The translations under genes and the position numbers were made by a program. The notes below the pieces were generated by a model. The model did no database searches. It saw only the letters and a list, made by a program, of their open reading frames with translations, and was not told where the DNA came from. This document shows, piece after piece, positions 1 to 7,756 of a stretch of 51,807 bases of DNA; the stretch's first letter is position 1, and each line of letters starts with the position of its first letter. This DNA comes from Paracoccaceae bacterium (lineage in GTDB: Bacteria > Pseudomonadota > Alphaproteobacteria > Rhodobacterales > Rhodobacteraceae): the NCBI GenBank assembly GCA_020832445.1, contig JAFIEO010000020.1:1-51807 (forward strand), written 5' to 3'.

Positions 1-546
1 GCCGGTGGACCGCAAAGCTTTCGCGCGGGCTATACAGGCGGCACACTGACCGAAGGCTGGGGCGCGGCCCTGCATGAGAGCGTGCGCCGGAAATTCGGGC
101 GCTCATTCGAATGGGGCATCATTGGCGAGGATTTGCCAGACCCGGAAAACCGGATTGTCCTGTCCTCCAGCCTGAGTGACAGCGATGGATTGCCTGCACC
201 TGAAATCCACTACCGCATGTCCGACAACACCCACCGCATGCTGGCCTTCCACACAGCCCGCGCGGTCGAGGCCATGGAGGCAGCAGGCGCCATCGCAACG
301 GAAGTCACGCCTCTGATCCGCGATTGTGGATGGCATTTGATGGGGACGGCGGTCATGGGCACTGATCGCGAAAGATCTGTCGTAGACCCGTTCGGGCAAG
401 TGCATGATGTGCCAAATCTCTTTGTCATGGACGGAGCGACCTTTCCGACCTCTTCGGGAATGAACCCGACAGCGACCATCATGGCGGTCGCCGCGCGATC
501 CGTTCTGCACCTTATCGAAACAAGATCCGACCTGTCCCCGGCATAA
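1..546 (+). CDS. GMC family FAD-dependent oxidoreductase, C-terminal part (5' end outside window)
   Basis: The reading frame is open from base 1 and stops at TAA 544-546, so only the last 181 residues are present. They form the GMC oxidoreductase C-terminal domain. The motif GWHLMGTAVMG and the downstream SSGMNPTATIMA supply the His/Asn active-site pair of the family, and NLFVMDGATFPTS is the conserved FAD-proximal strand. GMC enzymes oxidise alcohols or sugars with a bound FAD. The gene is followed after 16 bp by a small-subunit-like gene, an arrangement typical of membrane-associated sugar or gluconate dehydrogenases in which a third, cytochrome c subunit is often nearby. The substrate cannot be read from this fragment. 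The family call is firm. Confidence 0.88.
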   Translation, partial: AGGPQSFRAGYTGGTLTEGWGAALHESVRRKFGRSFEWGIIGEDLPDPENRIVLSSSLSDSDGLPAPEIHYRMSDNTHRMLAFHTARAVEAMEAAGAIATEVTPLIRDCGWHLMGTAVMGTDRERSVVDPFGQVHDVPNLFVMDGATFPTSSGMNPTATIMAVAARSVLHLIETRSDLSPA

Positions 547-562
547 TCCACCACGAGGCCGC

Positions 563-973
563 ATGACCCTGACGCAGACAGAACGAGCCAGGCTTTCCGA
601 GTTTGCAAGGATCATGCTTCCGGGCGGATCGGGCATGGCTGGCGCGGATGATTTGCGGTTGTGGAATGATCCTGTTGACCGCGTTCTTGCCGTTGAACCT
701 GCATTAATCGAACCGATGCGCAGGATTTTAGCCACTCTTGGCTGCGTTGAAACCCTGAACGATATCGAGACCGTGGCCCGGACAGATCCAGAGGGCTTCA
801 AGGCTTTGGCGACTGTATTGGCTAACGCCTATTTCATGCATGAAAAAGTGCGCGCAGAAATCGGGTATCCGGGCCAGGAAGCTCGCGACAGTTCGCTTGG
901 GCTGAGCGAGGCCGATATAGCGCTGATCGATAAAGTGCGTTCCGCCTTCGTGACTTGGCGACGAAGCTGTTGA
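563..973 (+). CDS. Gluconate 2-dehydrogenase subunit 3-like protein, 3' end probably disrupted
   Basis: A 136-residue protein starts 16 bp after the GMC gene and is probably translationally coupled to it. The central part, with YFMHEKVRAEIGYPGQEAR, resembles the small subunit (subunit 3 family) that accompanies GMC sugar dehydrogenases and helps their maturation or export. No signal peptide or twin-arginine motif is obvious at this start. The C-terminus VTWRRSC does not look like the usual family ending, and the stop lies about 60 bp before the end of a decayed insertion sequence. I infer that the last few residues were replaced by insertion-derived sequence, so the gene may be non-functional. 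The family assignment rests on a short motif. Confidence 0.6.
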   Translation: MTLTQTERARLSEFARIMLPGGSGMAGADDLRLWNDPVDRVLAVEPALIEPMRRILATLGCVETLNDIETVARTDPEGFKALATVLANAYFMHEKVRAEIGYPGQEARDSSLGLSEADIALIDKVRSAFVTWRRSC

Positions 974-1036
974 TTGTCACTTCTGTAACAGGGCCCGACG
1001 AGTTAAGTTGGGCTCTTCACAAAAGCAAGCCCTGCT

Positions 1037-1078
1037 GTCGCGTAGCCCTTAATTGGGCTCTGCCTCACTTTGTGTGGC
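1037..1078 (+). repeat. Left inverted end of the ISL3 remnant
   Basis: The segment runs GTCGCGTAGCCC, TTAATT, GGGCTCTGCCTCA, CTTTGTGTGGC. It is the near-perfect reverse complement of 1766-1807, with differences only around the CACTTTG/CAATCTG stretch. The GGGCTCT core is characteristic of ISL3 ends. A degenerate second copy, TTAAGTTGGGCTCTTCAC, lies just outside at 1003-1020. Confidence 0.85.
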
Positions 1079-1765
1079 GCACCTATCCTGAAACTGGAAA
1101 ATTCAGGAGGGACAGTCGTGAATTCGAAGAAGCACTGGTCGCCCGGGAGCGATGTTGCCGTTCAAAACGTTGAGCGAAGTGAACCCGGCGGGTGGATTGC
1201 ATCTGGCGTCTTGGCACCCAACGGCATTTACCCAGGCTGTGGATTGCATTCACGCCGACGTCACGGCTGGCGGCGTTGGCGGCTGCAGGATTATCGCGCG
1301 CATGGAGACGAGGAAACGGCTGATCTCGCGATCTGCCGTTGGCGACGTCAGGCACCCGCTTGCCAACGTCGGTCTTTCTTAGACCAGATCAGCTCGATTG
1401 CGCGTCCATTTGCAGGTCGTGCTTCGCGTGTCGGGGAGCTTGTCAGCCATCTTGCGCATGCGACCGGCGGACGGCTTGCCGAGCGGTTGTTGCATCGTTT
1501 GGGCCTTGGGGTCAACGGTATTCCGTGTGGCCGCGAAGCAGACCCGCTCCCTGCATGGATCGACGACGCGATTGAAACCAACCTGACGCCATTCGTGCGC
1601 TTTGCAGCACATTGAACCGGGACTTCGATGCGGTCACAAACGCCATCGAGAAGCCATGGAGCAAAGGCCAAGCATAACGCCAGATCAATCGCCTGAAGAT
1701 CCTCAAACGCGCCATGTGCGACCAAGCCGGTCCAGAATTGTTGCAGGCGAGAATGCTACCGTCCC

Positions 1766-1807
1766 GCCACACAGATTGAGGCAGAGCCCAATTAAGGGCT
1801 ACGCGAC
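1766..1807 (-). repeat. Right inverted end of the ISL3 remnant
   Basis: Reverse complement of the left end at 1037-1078: GCCACACAG, ATTGAGGCAGAGCCC, AATTAAGGGCTACGCGAC. The pairing extends outside the GGGCTCT core through AATTAAGGGCTACGCGAC, so the recognisable inverted repeat is longer than a usual ISL3 terminus. No clear target-site duplication is visible. Confidence 0.85.
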
Positions 1808-2239
1808 ACCAGAAGATGACGTTTGCAATGTGATCAACAAGTTCCCGACGGCGCCGCCACGCTGACAAACACTGGGCAGTCTCCTCGCTGCGTATCGCCT
1901 GAGTGACCGCTTCGACGGCCCCTATGTCAAAGGTCGATCGGCGGCTTAGGGCCGGGCTTGTCGAGAGCCGCGCCCGTGGCGCCCGACTTTGCAAACTCCG
2001 CTTTCTGCCAACAGCCGCCGCTCGAAGAGGGCATGGCGACCGGCCGCTTTAGCCATTCGCCGCGAGTGCAACTCAGCGTGGTCAAAGTCGGTCACCGCCG
2101 CTCTCTTCGATGTCCTTGGAAATTCTGCGCCCGCCAAGACCGTCAGCAACACACAGCGTGCAGCCAGATGCAGTCACAGTAATTCAAGCGGGAAATTGAG
2201 TGCCCGGAACTGGTGCGAGGCGGCGTTTGCATCGTGGAT
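1808..2239. other. Non-coding gap between IS remnant and DUF932 gene
   Basis: About 430 bp with only short overlapping open frames on both strands. None has a plausible ribosome binding site or a recognisable product. It may be eroded accessory DNA. I see no repeat, RNA gene or second dusA-like attachment sequence in it. Confidence 0.5.
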
Positions 2240-2274
2240 CTGGGAGGCCGATGGCAAGACGTCCAGCCTCCCAG
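2240..2274 (-). terminator. Hairpin just downstream of the DUF932 gene
   Basis: CTGGGAGGC and GCCTCCCAG form a perfect 9-bp stem with a 17-base loop, starting 11 bp past the DUF932 stop on the minus strand. There is no T-run, so it could be a weak terminator or an mRNA-protecting hairpin. Confidence 0.4.
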
Positions 2275-2285
2275 CATTGCTCTGC

Positions 2286-3479
2286 TTATGCCACCTTTTC
2301 CAGCAATACTTTCGCCTTGCTCTCCATGACAAGCCGCGCATCCTGCTGTGGCTTTGACCGGGCCACCGCCGTGATCCCCTGCACGAAGTCGAAGACGCTT
2401 TCTGGAGGGCGGCCTTCCTCGGCCAGCACCGTCTCAACGATCCGCCCCGTCTCCGCCTTCGAGAACCCACGCTTGCGCAGGAACTCCTGACGGTCGTCGT
2501 CCGACCGCGCGACTATTTTCTCGCGTGATGCGCGGATGCCTTCAAGGAACGGCGCAGGCGAGGACTCGGCGAAGCGTGTCAGGGCAGGGGCGGCCTCAAG
2601 CGCGAAACGCGATGAGGCGTATTTCGAATGACGGATCGTGATCTCCTGGAAATCCTCGACGCCCCAGAGGTTGCGGTTCTGGCACACGGCGCGCAGGTAA
2701 AAGCTGGCGATGCCCAGCGTCTTGGCGCCCACCTCCGAGTTCCAACAATAGAATCCCCGGAAATAGAGGTCGGGCGAGCCGTCGGGCAACAGCCCCGCCT
2801 CGATCGGGTTAAGATCGTCGACGAGGAACAGGAACACGTCGCGGTCCGAGGCGTAGAGCGTCGTCGTTTCCTTCGTGACGTCCACGCGCGGGTTGTAGAT
2901 GCCGGTCGACCAGTCGAGCACGCCGGGGACCTTCCAGCGCGTGTCTCCTGTGCCATTGCCCGCGATGCGCTGTACTGCGGAGACCAGTTCATGGTCGTAG
3001 ATGCGGCCATAATCGGGGCCGGTCACGGCGCGCAACTCGGTGCGGCCATCGTCGGTTTCCAGCGTCTTGATCTGCTCGGCACGGTGGTTGGTCAGGCCGT
3101 ATTGCAAGTTGATCCCCGCCAGTGGTGCCGGCAACTGCCGCAGATAAGCGGCGGGCGCGCCGACGAGGCTGGCGATCTGGCCGAATGACCAATGCGTCGG
3201 CGCGATGGGGGCGTCCGTGCCCGGCAGGACCAGCCCCAGCTTCTCCGGATTGTCGCGGTGCGCCTCGACCCGGATTGAGGCGCTTTCCACCGTCCGCGTG
3301 CGGCTGCGCTCGGCGCGCCCCTTGACCGAGGCAAAGAGATCGTCAAGCGACAGATACCGCTCGTCATCCGGCCGCGAAAACCATTCCGACGATACACGGT
3401 CCACATGCGTGCCGCGCGACACATCCACCTTGTAGCCGCCGCTGGTGTCACGCCCGGCATCGATAATTTCGGTATTCAT
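2286..3479 (-). CDS. DUF932 domain-containing protein
   Basis: A 397-residue soluble protein. The body carries the DUF932 pattern: YLRQLPAPLAGINLQYGL, ELRAVTGPDYGRIYDHELV and FYLRAVCQNRNLWGV. Members are found on plasmids, prophages and integrative elements, and their biochemical role is not established. The gene is read in the same direction as the recombinase upstream of it (89 bp gap) and is probably island cargo. The C-terminal part is rich in charged helices (DDDRQEFLRKRGFSKAETGR). No signal peptide or membrane segment is present. The length is normal for the family. The start ATG at 3479 is the first in frame and is preceded on the minus strand by GGGAGAAAACCC, an acceptable ribosome binding site. 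Confidence 0.85.
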   Translation of the reverse strand: MNTEIIDAGRDTSGGYKVDVSRGTHVDRVSSEWFSRPDDERYLSLDDLFASVKGRAERSRTRTVESASIRVEAHRDNPEKLGLVLPGTDAPIAPTHWSFGQIASLVGAPAAYLRQLPAPLAGINLQYGLTNHRAEQIKTLETDDGRTELRAVTGPDYGRIYDHELVSAVQRIAGNGTGDTRWKVPGVLDWSTGIYNPRVDVTKETTTLYASDRDVFLFLVDDLNPIEAGLLPDGSPDLYFRGFYCWNSEVGAKTLGIASFYLRAVCQNRNLWGVEDFQEITIRHSKYASSRFALEAAPALTRFAESSPAPFLEGIRASREKIVARSDDDRQEFLRKRGFSKAETGRIVETVLAEEGRPPESVFDFVQGITAVARSKPQQDARLVMESKAKVLLEKVA

Positions 3480-3568
3480 GGGTTTTCTCCCGCGACGGGC
3501 GGCCGAAAGCCTCTCTCTCGACCTCCAAACCCGTCGCGGACCTGGACGGTAGCCCTCTCACTCTCTGA

Positions 3569-4657
3569 TCACTCGGCTGCGAGGTTGCCGGGTGGGGACG
3601 GCGCGCGCGCCGTGGCCAACCCGTGGAGGGCCTCCGGGCGGATATGGGTGTAGCGGCGCAGCATCTTCCAATCCTTGTGGCCTGTGACCAGTGAGACCTG
3701 TTCGATAGCGAATCCGGCCTCGAACAGGCGGCTAGTGCCTTCGTGGCGCAGATCGTGAAAATGCAGGTCCTTCACACTGACATCCTTGCAGGCCCGCCGG
3801 AAGGCGGTTCCGACTGATCTCGAATTATAGGGAAAGATCCGTCCCTTTACGTGCCCCAGATCCTTGACCTGAGCCGTGACAAGCGCCCACGCGTCGAACC
3901 CGGTGGCGGCGAAGAGCGGGATCCTCTGGTCGTTTCCTGTCTTGTTGCGCGGGTCTTTCCGGTCCCGGATCAGGAGCATGCGGCGATCAATATCGAGATC
4001 GGTCCATTCGACGCGGCAGATCTCGTCGAGCCGCATGGCCGTAGCCACCGCGAACTTGACGATCCGCGTCATCGGCAGGGTCAGGCGTTCGTTGTCATCG
4101 AAGCAGCGGAAGAGGCGGTTCAACTCGTCCGTGCCGGGGCGGCGATCCCGCTCTGTGCCCTTGCCGATCAAGCCGAGCCGCTTGAGCGCGACACGCGCCA
4201 GATCGACAGGCTCGGGTGAGATGTCGAGCCCGTGCACGGCTGCCGCATGGGTGATGATCATCTTGATCACGCCGATATCGATCCCGAGGGTCACCGGACC
4301 TGCGCCTTGCTCTGCGCGCATCTTGCCGTAGTCGATCAGCTTTTGCCGATCCAGGTGCCCAATCCGTTCCTTGCCCAGATCGCGCTTGAGCGTTGTGAGC
4401 GTGGCGGCCTTGCTGCGACGCGGCGGTTTGCCTACCTCGCACATATCGATTATGTGGATATCAATGAGGTCGCCGAAGGTGGCGAGGCGAGAGACGGACG
4501 ACTTGTTCGGCGCCAGTCCCTGATCGACCCGGGTCTCCGCCTGGCGGGCCCAGCGATGGGCGTCGTCGCGACGAAGGAACGTCTCGCTCGCGTAGCGGCC
4601 CTTGCGTCTGATCTGGACCCGGTAGGCACCGGAGGGGAGCTTGGTGATGGAGGCCAT
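3569..4657 (-). CDS. Tyrosine-type site-specific integrase of a dusA-targeting island
   Basis: The open frame reaches further upstream, but ATG at 4657 (MASITKLPSGAYRVQIRRKG) is the likely start and gives 362 residues. The N-terminal 50 residues are the usual arm-binding, three-strand region, residues 55-160 a SAM-like core-binding domain, and residues 170-345 the catalytic domain. The visible catalytic set is Arg209 (ATAMRLDEI), Lys234 or a neighbour, His301 and Arg304 (HDLRHEG), His327 (TGHKDW) and the nucleophile Tyr336 (RRYTHIR). All are intact, so the enzyme may be active. The gene ends 114 bp from the dusA start and is transcribed away from dusA. That is the placement known for integrases that recombine into the 5' end of dusA. 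The integrase identity is firm, and the target is inferred from position. Confidence 0.92.
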   Translation of the reverse strand: MASITKLPSGAYRVQIRRKGRYASETFLRRDDAHRWARQAETRVDQGLAPNKSSVSRLATFGDLIDIHIIDMCEVGKPPRRSKAATLTTLKRDLGKERIGHLDRQKLIDYGKMRAEQGAGPVTLGIDIGVIKMIITHAAAVHGLDISPEPVDLARVALKRLGLIGKGTERDRRPGTDELNRLFRCFDDNERLTLPMTRIVKFAVATAMRLDEICRVEWTDLDIDRRMLLIRDRKDPRNKTGNDQRIPLFAATGFDAWALVTAQVKDLGHVKGRIFPYNSRSVGTAFRRACKDVSVKDLHFHDLRHEGTSRLFEAGFAIEQVSLVTGHKDWKMLRRYTHIRPEALHGLATARAPSPPGNLAAE

Positions 4658-4770
4658 TTTCGTGTGCGCTGTGTGTGCAATGAGTCGTCGTAGTGGGGCA
4701 AATTCGGGGATATTGGGGCGTATTCCAGCGTAGCAGCATCCGCCGCCAACAGTTTGAAGATACACAAAAA

Positions 4771-5775
4771 ATGCAAATAAATCAACATGCTAGATTATCC
4801 TGCGCGCCGATGATGGACTGGACCGACAGGCATTGCCGGTTCTTTCATCGCCAGTTGTCGCGCCACAGCCTGCTGTATACCGAAATGGTGACAGCACCCG
4901 CTTTGGTGCGTGGCGGGGCGCTGCATTTGCTGGAACATTCGCCTGCCGAGCACCCGGTTGCATTGCAGCTTGGCGGATCTGACCCGCGCGAGCTGGCGCA
5001 GGCGGCACAGCTGGGCTGGCAGGCGGGGTACCCGGAAATCAACCTGAACTGCGGTTGCCCGTCCGACAGGGTGCAATCGGGCAGTTTTGGTGCTGTGTTG
5101 ATGGAGCATCCGGCGCTTGTGGGCGACATCTGCGCGGCCATGATTGCGGCCTCTCCGGCCGAGGTGACGGTGAAATGCCGCATTGGTGTTGATGACCAGA
5201 TCCCGCAGACAATCCTGCCTGCGTTTCTGGAAACGCTGTCACAGGCGGGCGTGCGCCGTGTGATCATTCATGCCCGCAAGGCATGGCTGCAAGGGCTTTC
5301 GCCCAAGGATAACCGCGAAATTCCGCCGCTGGATTACCCGCTGGTGCTGGCGATGAAGGCCGCGTTTCCACATCTTCATATTTCCATCAATGGGGGGATC
5401 ACGTCGTTGGCGCAGGCCTGCGCGTTGCTGGATCAGGGGCTGGACGGCGTCATGGTCGGGCGGGCGGCTTACCAACGGCCTGCCGATATTTTGCAAGATG
5501 CCGACCGCCTGATCTTCGGCGATACAGGGCCGGTCCGCGACGCGTTTGCAGTGGTGGATGCGATGCGCCCCTATATTCGGCAAGAGTTGTCCAAAGGCGT
5601 GCGGCTGGCCAGCATCACGCGCCATATGCTGGGGCTGTTCGCGGGCAGACCGGGGGCGCGCGCGTGGCGTCGCGCCCTGTCAGAGCATGCCCACCGCGCG
5701 GGCGCGGGCACCGAAGTTCTGGACATGGCGCTTGACGCGTTGCACGCATCGGCCATGCCGGACGCGACCACCTAG
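4771..5775 (+). CDS. dusA: tRNA dihydrouridine(20/20a) synthase DusA
   Basis: A 334-residue FMN enzyme that reduces uridine 20/20a in the tRNA D-loop with NADPH. Motifs in order: APMMDWTDRHCR (substrate and FMN entry), LLYTEMVTAPALVRG, VALQLGGSDP, EINLNCGCPSDRVQSGSFGA with the catalytic Cys, VTVKCRIGVDD, IIHARKAWLQGLSP (long form typical of DusA), ISINGGITS and VMVGRAAY. The longest frame begins at 4693, but the first residues are unlike DusA. ATG 4771 gives MQINQHARLSCAP, the best match to the family length. Its ribosome binding site is poor (AAGATACACAAAAA). The start codon and leader are probably island-derived, so expression may depend on the island. Confidence 0.93.
   Translation: MQINQHARLSCAPMMDWTDRHCRFFHRQLSRHSLLYTEMVTAPALVRGGALHLLEHSPAEHPVALQLGGSDPRELAQAAQLGWQAGYPEINLNCGCPSDRVQSGSFGAVLMEHPALVGDICAAMIAASPAEVTVKCRIGVDDQIPQTILPAFLETLSQAGVRRVIIHARKAWLQGLSPKDNREIPPLDYPLVLAMKAAFPHLHISINGGITSLAQACALLDQGLDGVMVGRAAYQRPADILQDADRLIFGDTGPVRDAFAVVDAMRPYIRQELSKGVRLASITRHMLGLFAGRPGARAWRRALSEHAHRAGAGTEVLDMALDALHASAMPDATT
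4796..4838 (+). other. Putative attachment site within the 5' end of dusA
   Basis: This segment encodes the conserved SCAPMMDWTDRHCR stretch of DusA, including the core GCCGATGATGGACTGGAC. Islands with dusA-type integrases are known to recombine in this first conserved block and to restore the reading frame. Upstream of it the DusA residues (MQINQH) and the AT-rich leader differ from the usual start of the gene, as expected if the island supplied them. I could not find the partner copy on the left side of the island, so the other boundary is outside the window or eroded. Confidence 0.55.
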
Positions 5776-5796
5776 GCGGGTGTGCAAAAGCCGCCT
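5774..5796. terminator. Possible bidirectional terminator between dusA and the DUF6477 gene
   Basis: AGGCGG and CCGCCT form a 6-bp stem around an 11-base loop containing AAAAG, in the 34-bp gap between two converging genes. There is no strong T-run. It is weakly supported. Confidence 0.35.
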
Positions 5797-5809
5797 TATG
5801 CTGGTCTTG

Positions 5810-6154
5810 TCAAACCGCGTCAGTGTCTGCACACACGGCCATCAAGCCTTGCAACGGCGGGGTTTGAGTGTCCCTGAGGGACCGGGTTTCAGACATCAGC
5901 GCGGCCATGACAAGAACATGATCTGCCGCGCGCCAGCCCGCCTCATGCCTGCGCCGCGCATGATCCATCATCGCTTCGATTATTGTCAGCCGCTGAACTG
6001 CATCGTGCACAGGGGGCAAGGCGCTGGCCAGGGGCAGTTCCAGCAGTTTGGGCAGAAGCGTGTCGCGCCGATACTCGCACATGGCATGCCGCGCTGCCAC
6101 AACCAACAGGCGAGGGCGGATTGTTGTTTCCAGACTGGTACGCAACGATTTCAT
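5810..6154 (-). CDS. DUF6477 family protein
   Basis: A 114-residue cytosolic protein. ATG 6154 is chosen over the TTG at 6160 because AAGGAG lies 7 bases before it. The sequence TIRPRLLVVAARHAMCEYRR and the helix with DHARRRHEAGWRAADHVLVMAALMSE fit a small, helical Rhodobacteraceae family annotated as DUF6477. Its function is not established. It is divergent from the DUF6456 regulator with about 195 bp between the two starts. The two families are often neighbours in Rhodobacterales, and an adjacent pair of genes is linked to gene-transfer-agent control in Rhodobacter capsulatus. No signal peptide or membrane segment is present. Confidence 0.7.
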   Translation of the reverse strand: MKSLRTSLETTIRPRLLVVAARHAMCEYRRDTLLPKLLELPLASALPPVHDAVQRLTIIEAMMDHARRRHEAGWRAADHVLVMAALMSETRSLRDTQTPPLQGLMAVCADTDAV

Positions 6155-6348
6155 TCCCAAACTCCTTTTTTCATCAACGGGTTTATCTTGGCATGAAATC
6201 GCAGGGTGTTGCGCCGGCGCGTTTGCAGCGCGCGATGCGTTCAGCAGGGTTTATCGTTTCATGGCCATGATCACAGGCACTCCGATTGTTTAGGAATCGG
6301 TAACCAATGCAACCTTAGGTGGTGAGGTGGAAAAGGAGCCTGATCCTG

Positions 6349-7428
6349 ATGAGAGCAAAGCCTTGCCTGCCCGCAGAATGTGCCCCCCCTTGCGCCGATC
6401 CGCTACCGGATTGGGTTCCCGAAGGGGTCAGGGTGTATCTGTCACATACGGCGGGGGGGATGTCATTGCGCGCGCTTGCGCGCAGTCGAGGGTGCCATGC
6501 ATCCACGATCATGCGGCAGGTGCGCAGGTTTGAAAACCGACGCGATGATCCGCTTGTCGATGATGCCCTAAGCCGGTTGGACGCGGCACTGCGCCGCTTG
6601 CCCAACAGCCAATGTTCAAGGGAACCTGCCATGACGATTGCCAATTCTGTGCCGATTTGCGCTGTTGCCCCAGACACCGGCGATGATGCGCAGACAATAG
6701 AGGTGCTGCGCTATCTGAAAACACCGGGCGCGGTTCTTGTGGTTGCACCGGACATGCCAAAGGCCGTGGTGATGGTGGAAACCGCCCGCGGACAGACAGA
6801 GCGTATTGCTGTGCTGGACCGCAATATTGCCGAAGTCATGGCCCTGCGCGACTGGATCAGTTGTTCGCGCCCCGGTCGCGTGTCGTGCTACAGTATTACG
6901 GCCATGGGCGAGGCTGCGTTGCTGGCGCATGGGGCAAATGACCCGCGCGCCCCGCGTATCGGCGCGCCCGATACGGGCAGGCGCGCGCGCTATGGTCAGG
7001 CCGAAAGCCCGATCAGCATATTGGCGCGCCGCCGTGAAAAATCCGGCGATCTGTTCCTGCACCCTGATCTTGTTTGCGCGGCAGAACGCCTGCGCGAAGA
7101 TTTCGTTATGGCGCAGCTGGAGAAAATGCCCCTTCAGCCGTGCGATGACTTCATCAAGGCACTGGAAGGGCGCAGGTTACAAGGCGCGAATATCGCCAAA
7201 CCGGGCACGCGGGCTGCGCGTTTGCGTGTTCTGGACATGCTGCGTGATCTGGGGCCGGGCTTGGGCGATATTGCATTGCGCTGTTGCTGTTACCTGCAGG
7301 GGGTGGAAGCGGCAGAAAATGCGCTGGGATGGTCCGCGCGCTCTGGCAAGATTGTGCTGCGTATCGCGTTGCAAAGGTTGAAATGCCGCTATGACGCGAC
7401 GGGCCGTGACGATATGTTGATTGGCTGA
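6349..7428 (+). CDS. DUF6456 helix-turn-helix regulator, probable GafA-like protein
   Basis: A 359-residue protein. ATG 6349 is preceded by AAAAGGAG with 10-base spacing, so the longer GTG start at 6319 is rejected. Residues 25-75 hold a helix-turn-helix (MSLRALARSRGCHASTIMRQ), the middle region is variable, and the last 65 residues form DUF6456 (RVLDMLRDLGPGLGDIALRC to LRIALQRLKCRYD), a sigma-region-4-like helix-turn-helix. This layout matches the GTA activation factor GafA of R. capsulatus, which binds the gene-transfer-agent promoter and works with CtrA. The family call is good. Equivalence to GafA is inference from domain layout and the adjacent DUF6477 gene. Upstream, TTAG-N6-GTAACC near 6286 is only a poor match to a CtrA site. 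Confidence 0.75.
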   Translation: MRAKPCLPAECAPPCADPLPDWVPEGVRVYLSHTAGGMSLRALARSRGCHASTIMRQVRRFENRRDDPLVDDALSRLDAALRRLPNSQCSREPAMTIANSVPICAVAPDTGDDAQTIEVLRYLKTPGAVLVVAPDMPKAVVMVETARGQTERIAVLDRNIAEVMALRDWISCSRPGRVSCYSITAMGEAALLAHGANDPRAPRIGAPDTGRRARYGQAESPISILARRREKSGDLFLHPDLVCAAERLREDFVMAQLEKMPLQPCDDFIKALEGRRLQGANIAKPGTRAARLRVLDMLRDLGPGLGDIALRCCCYLQGVEAAENALGWSARSGKIVLRIALQRLKCRYDATGRDDMLIG

Positions 7429-7563
7429 ACATGCCGGGGGTGCGCGCGTTAAACGGGGGCCGGTTTGTGGCTGCTGGCTATCTTGGCGCACTTGACCGGA
7501 AACGGCAGATTGCATAAGCGACCGTAGTTTGATGCGGCCTGATTGCGCCGCGGTTTTGAACAT

Positions 7564-7740
7564 CCCAAGGCGCGGAGCAAAGGGCTTCAGCCCGCCGCGC
7601 CATAGGTCTGGCCGTCCCGCGGCCTGCCGATTTGGCTGATCGCAGTCCAAGCCCATGATGTCGGAGTATGCAGCCTGCATAAAGTGAACTTCACCAACGC
7701 CGGATCGGCAGACCCCGGCCCACCGATGGCGCAGGCTTAC
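7564..7740 (+). repeat. Dispersed structured intergenic repeat, copy 1
   Basis: Copy 1 lies between the converging DUF6456 and ABC-F genes. Modules in order: hairpin A GGCGCGG...CCGCGCC with inner stem GGGC-TTCA-GCCC; segment B GGCCGTCCCGCGGCC then TGCCGAT; palindrome TATGCAGCCTGCATA; segment D ATCGGCAGACCCC then GGCCCACCGAT. D can pair with B across the element, although the GGTCTGG part of B has diverged in this copy. The terminal inverted ends seen in other copies are eroded here. About 106 bp separate the DUF6456 stop from the element core. The function is unknown. Confidence 0.85.
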
Positions 7741-7756
7741 CTTCCACAACGCAGCT

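Larger units (their letters stand above)
1037..1807 (+). mobile_element. Decayed ISL3-family insertion sequence
   Basis: Two 42-bp inverted ends bracket a broken transposase. Near 1376-1519 one frame reads FLDQISSIARPFAGRASRVG and then GGRLAERLLHRLGLGV, which matches the N-terminal third of ISL3 transposases. A second frame at 1612-1760 reads LNRDFDAVTNAIEKPWSKGQ, a stop, and then RQINRLKILKRAM...ELLQARML, the typical ISL3 C-terminus. In intact relatives an Glu-Gly pair sits where the stop codon now is. The DDE catalytic core between these pieces is missing, the two pieces are in different frames, and the element is about 770 bp against roughly 1.3-1.5 kb for an intact member. It is therefore immobile unless driven in trans. 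Confidence 0.82.

Noticed and set aside
1-3560. Second dusA-type attachment repeat marking the left island border
   Set aside because: I looked for GATGATGGACTGG-like sequence and saw none, so no left border is assigned.
7177-7749. Open frames across the dispersed repeat that share peptide pieces between copies
   Set aside because: Frames in the four copies start and stop differently and run into neighbouring genes. The shared peptide is a by-product of DNA repeat similarity, and the pairing pattern indicates a non-coding structure.
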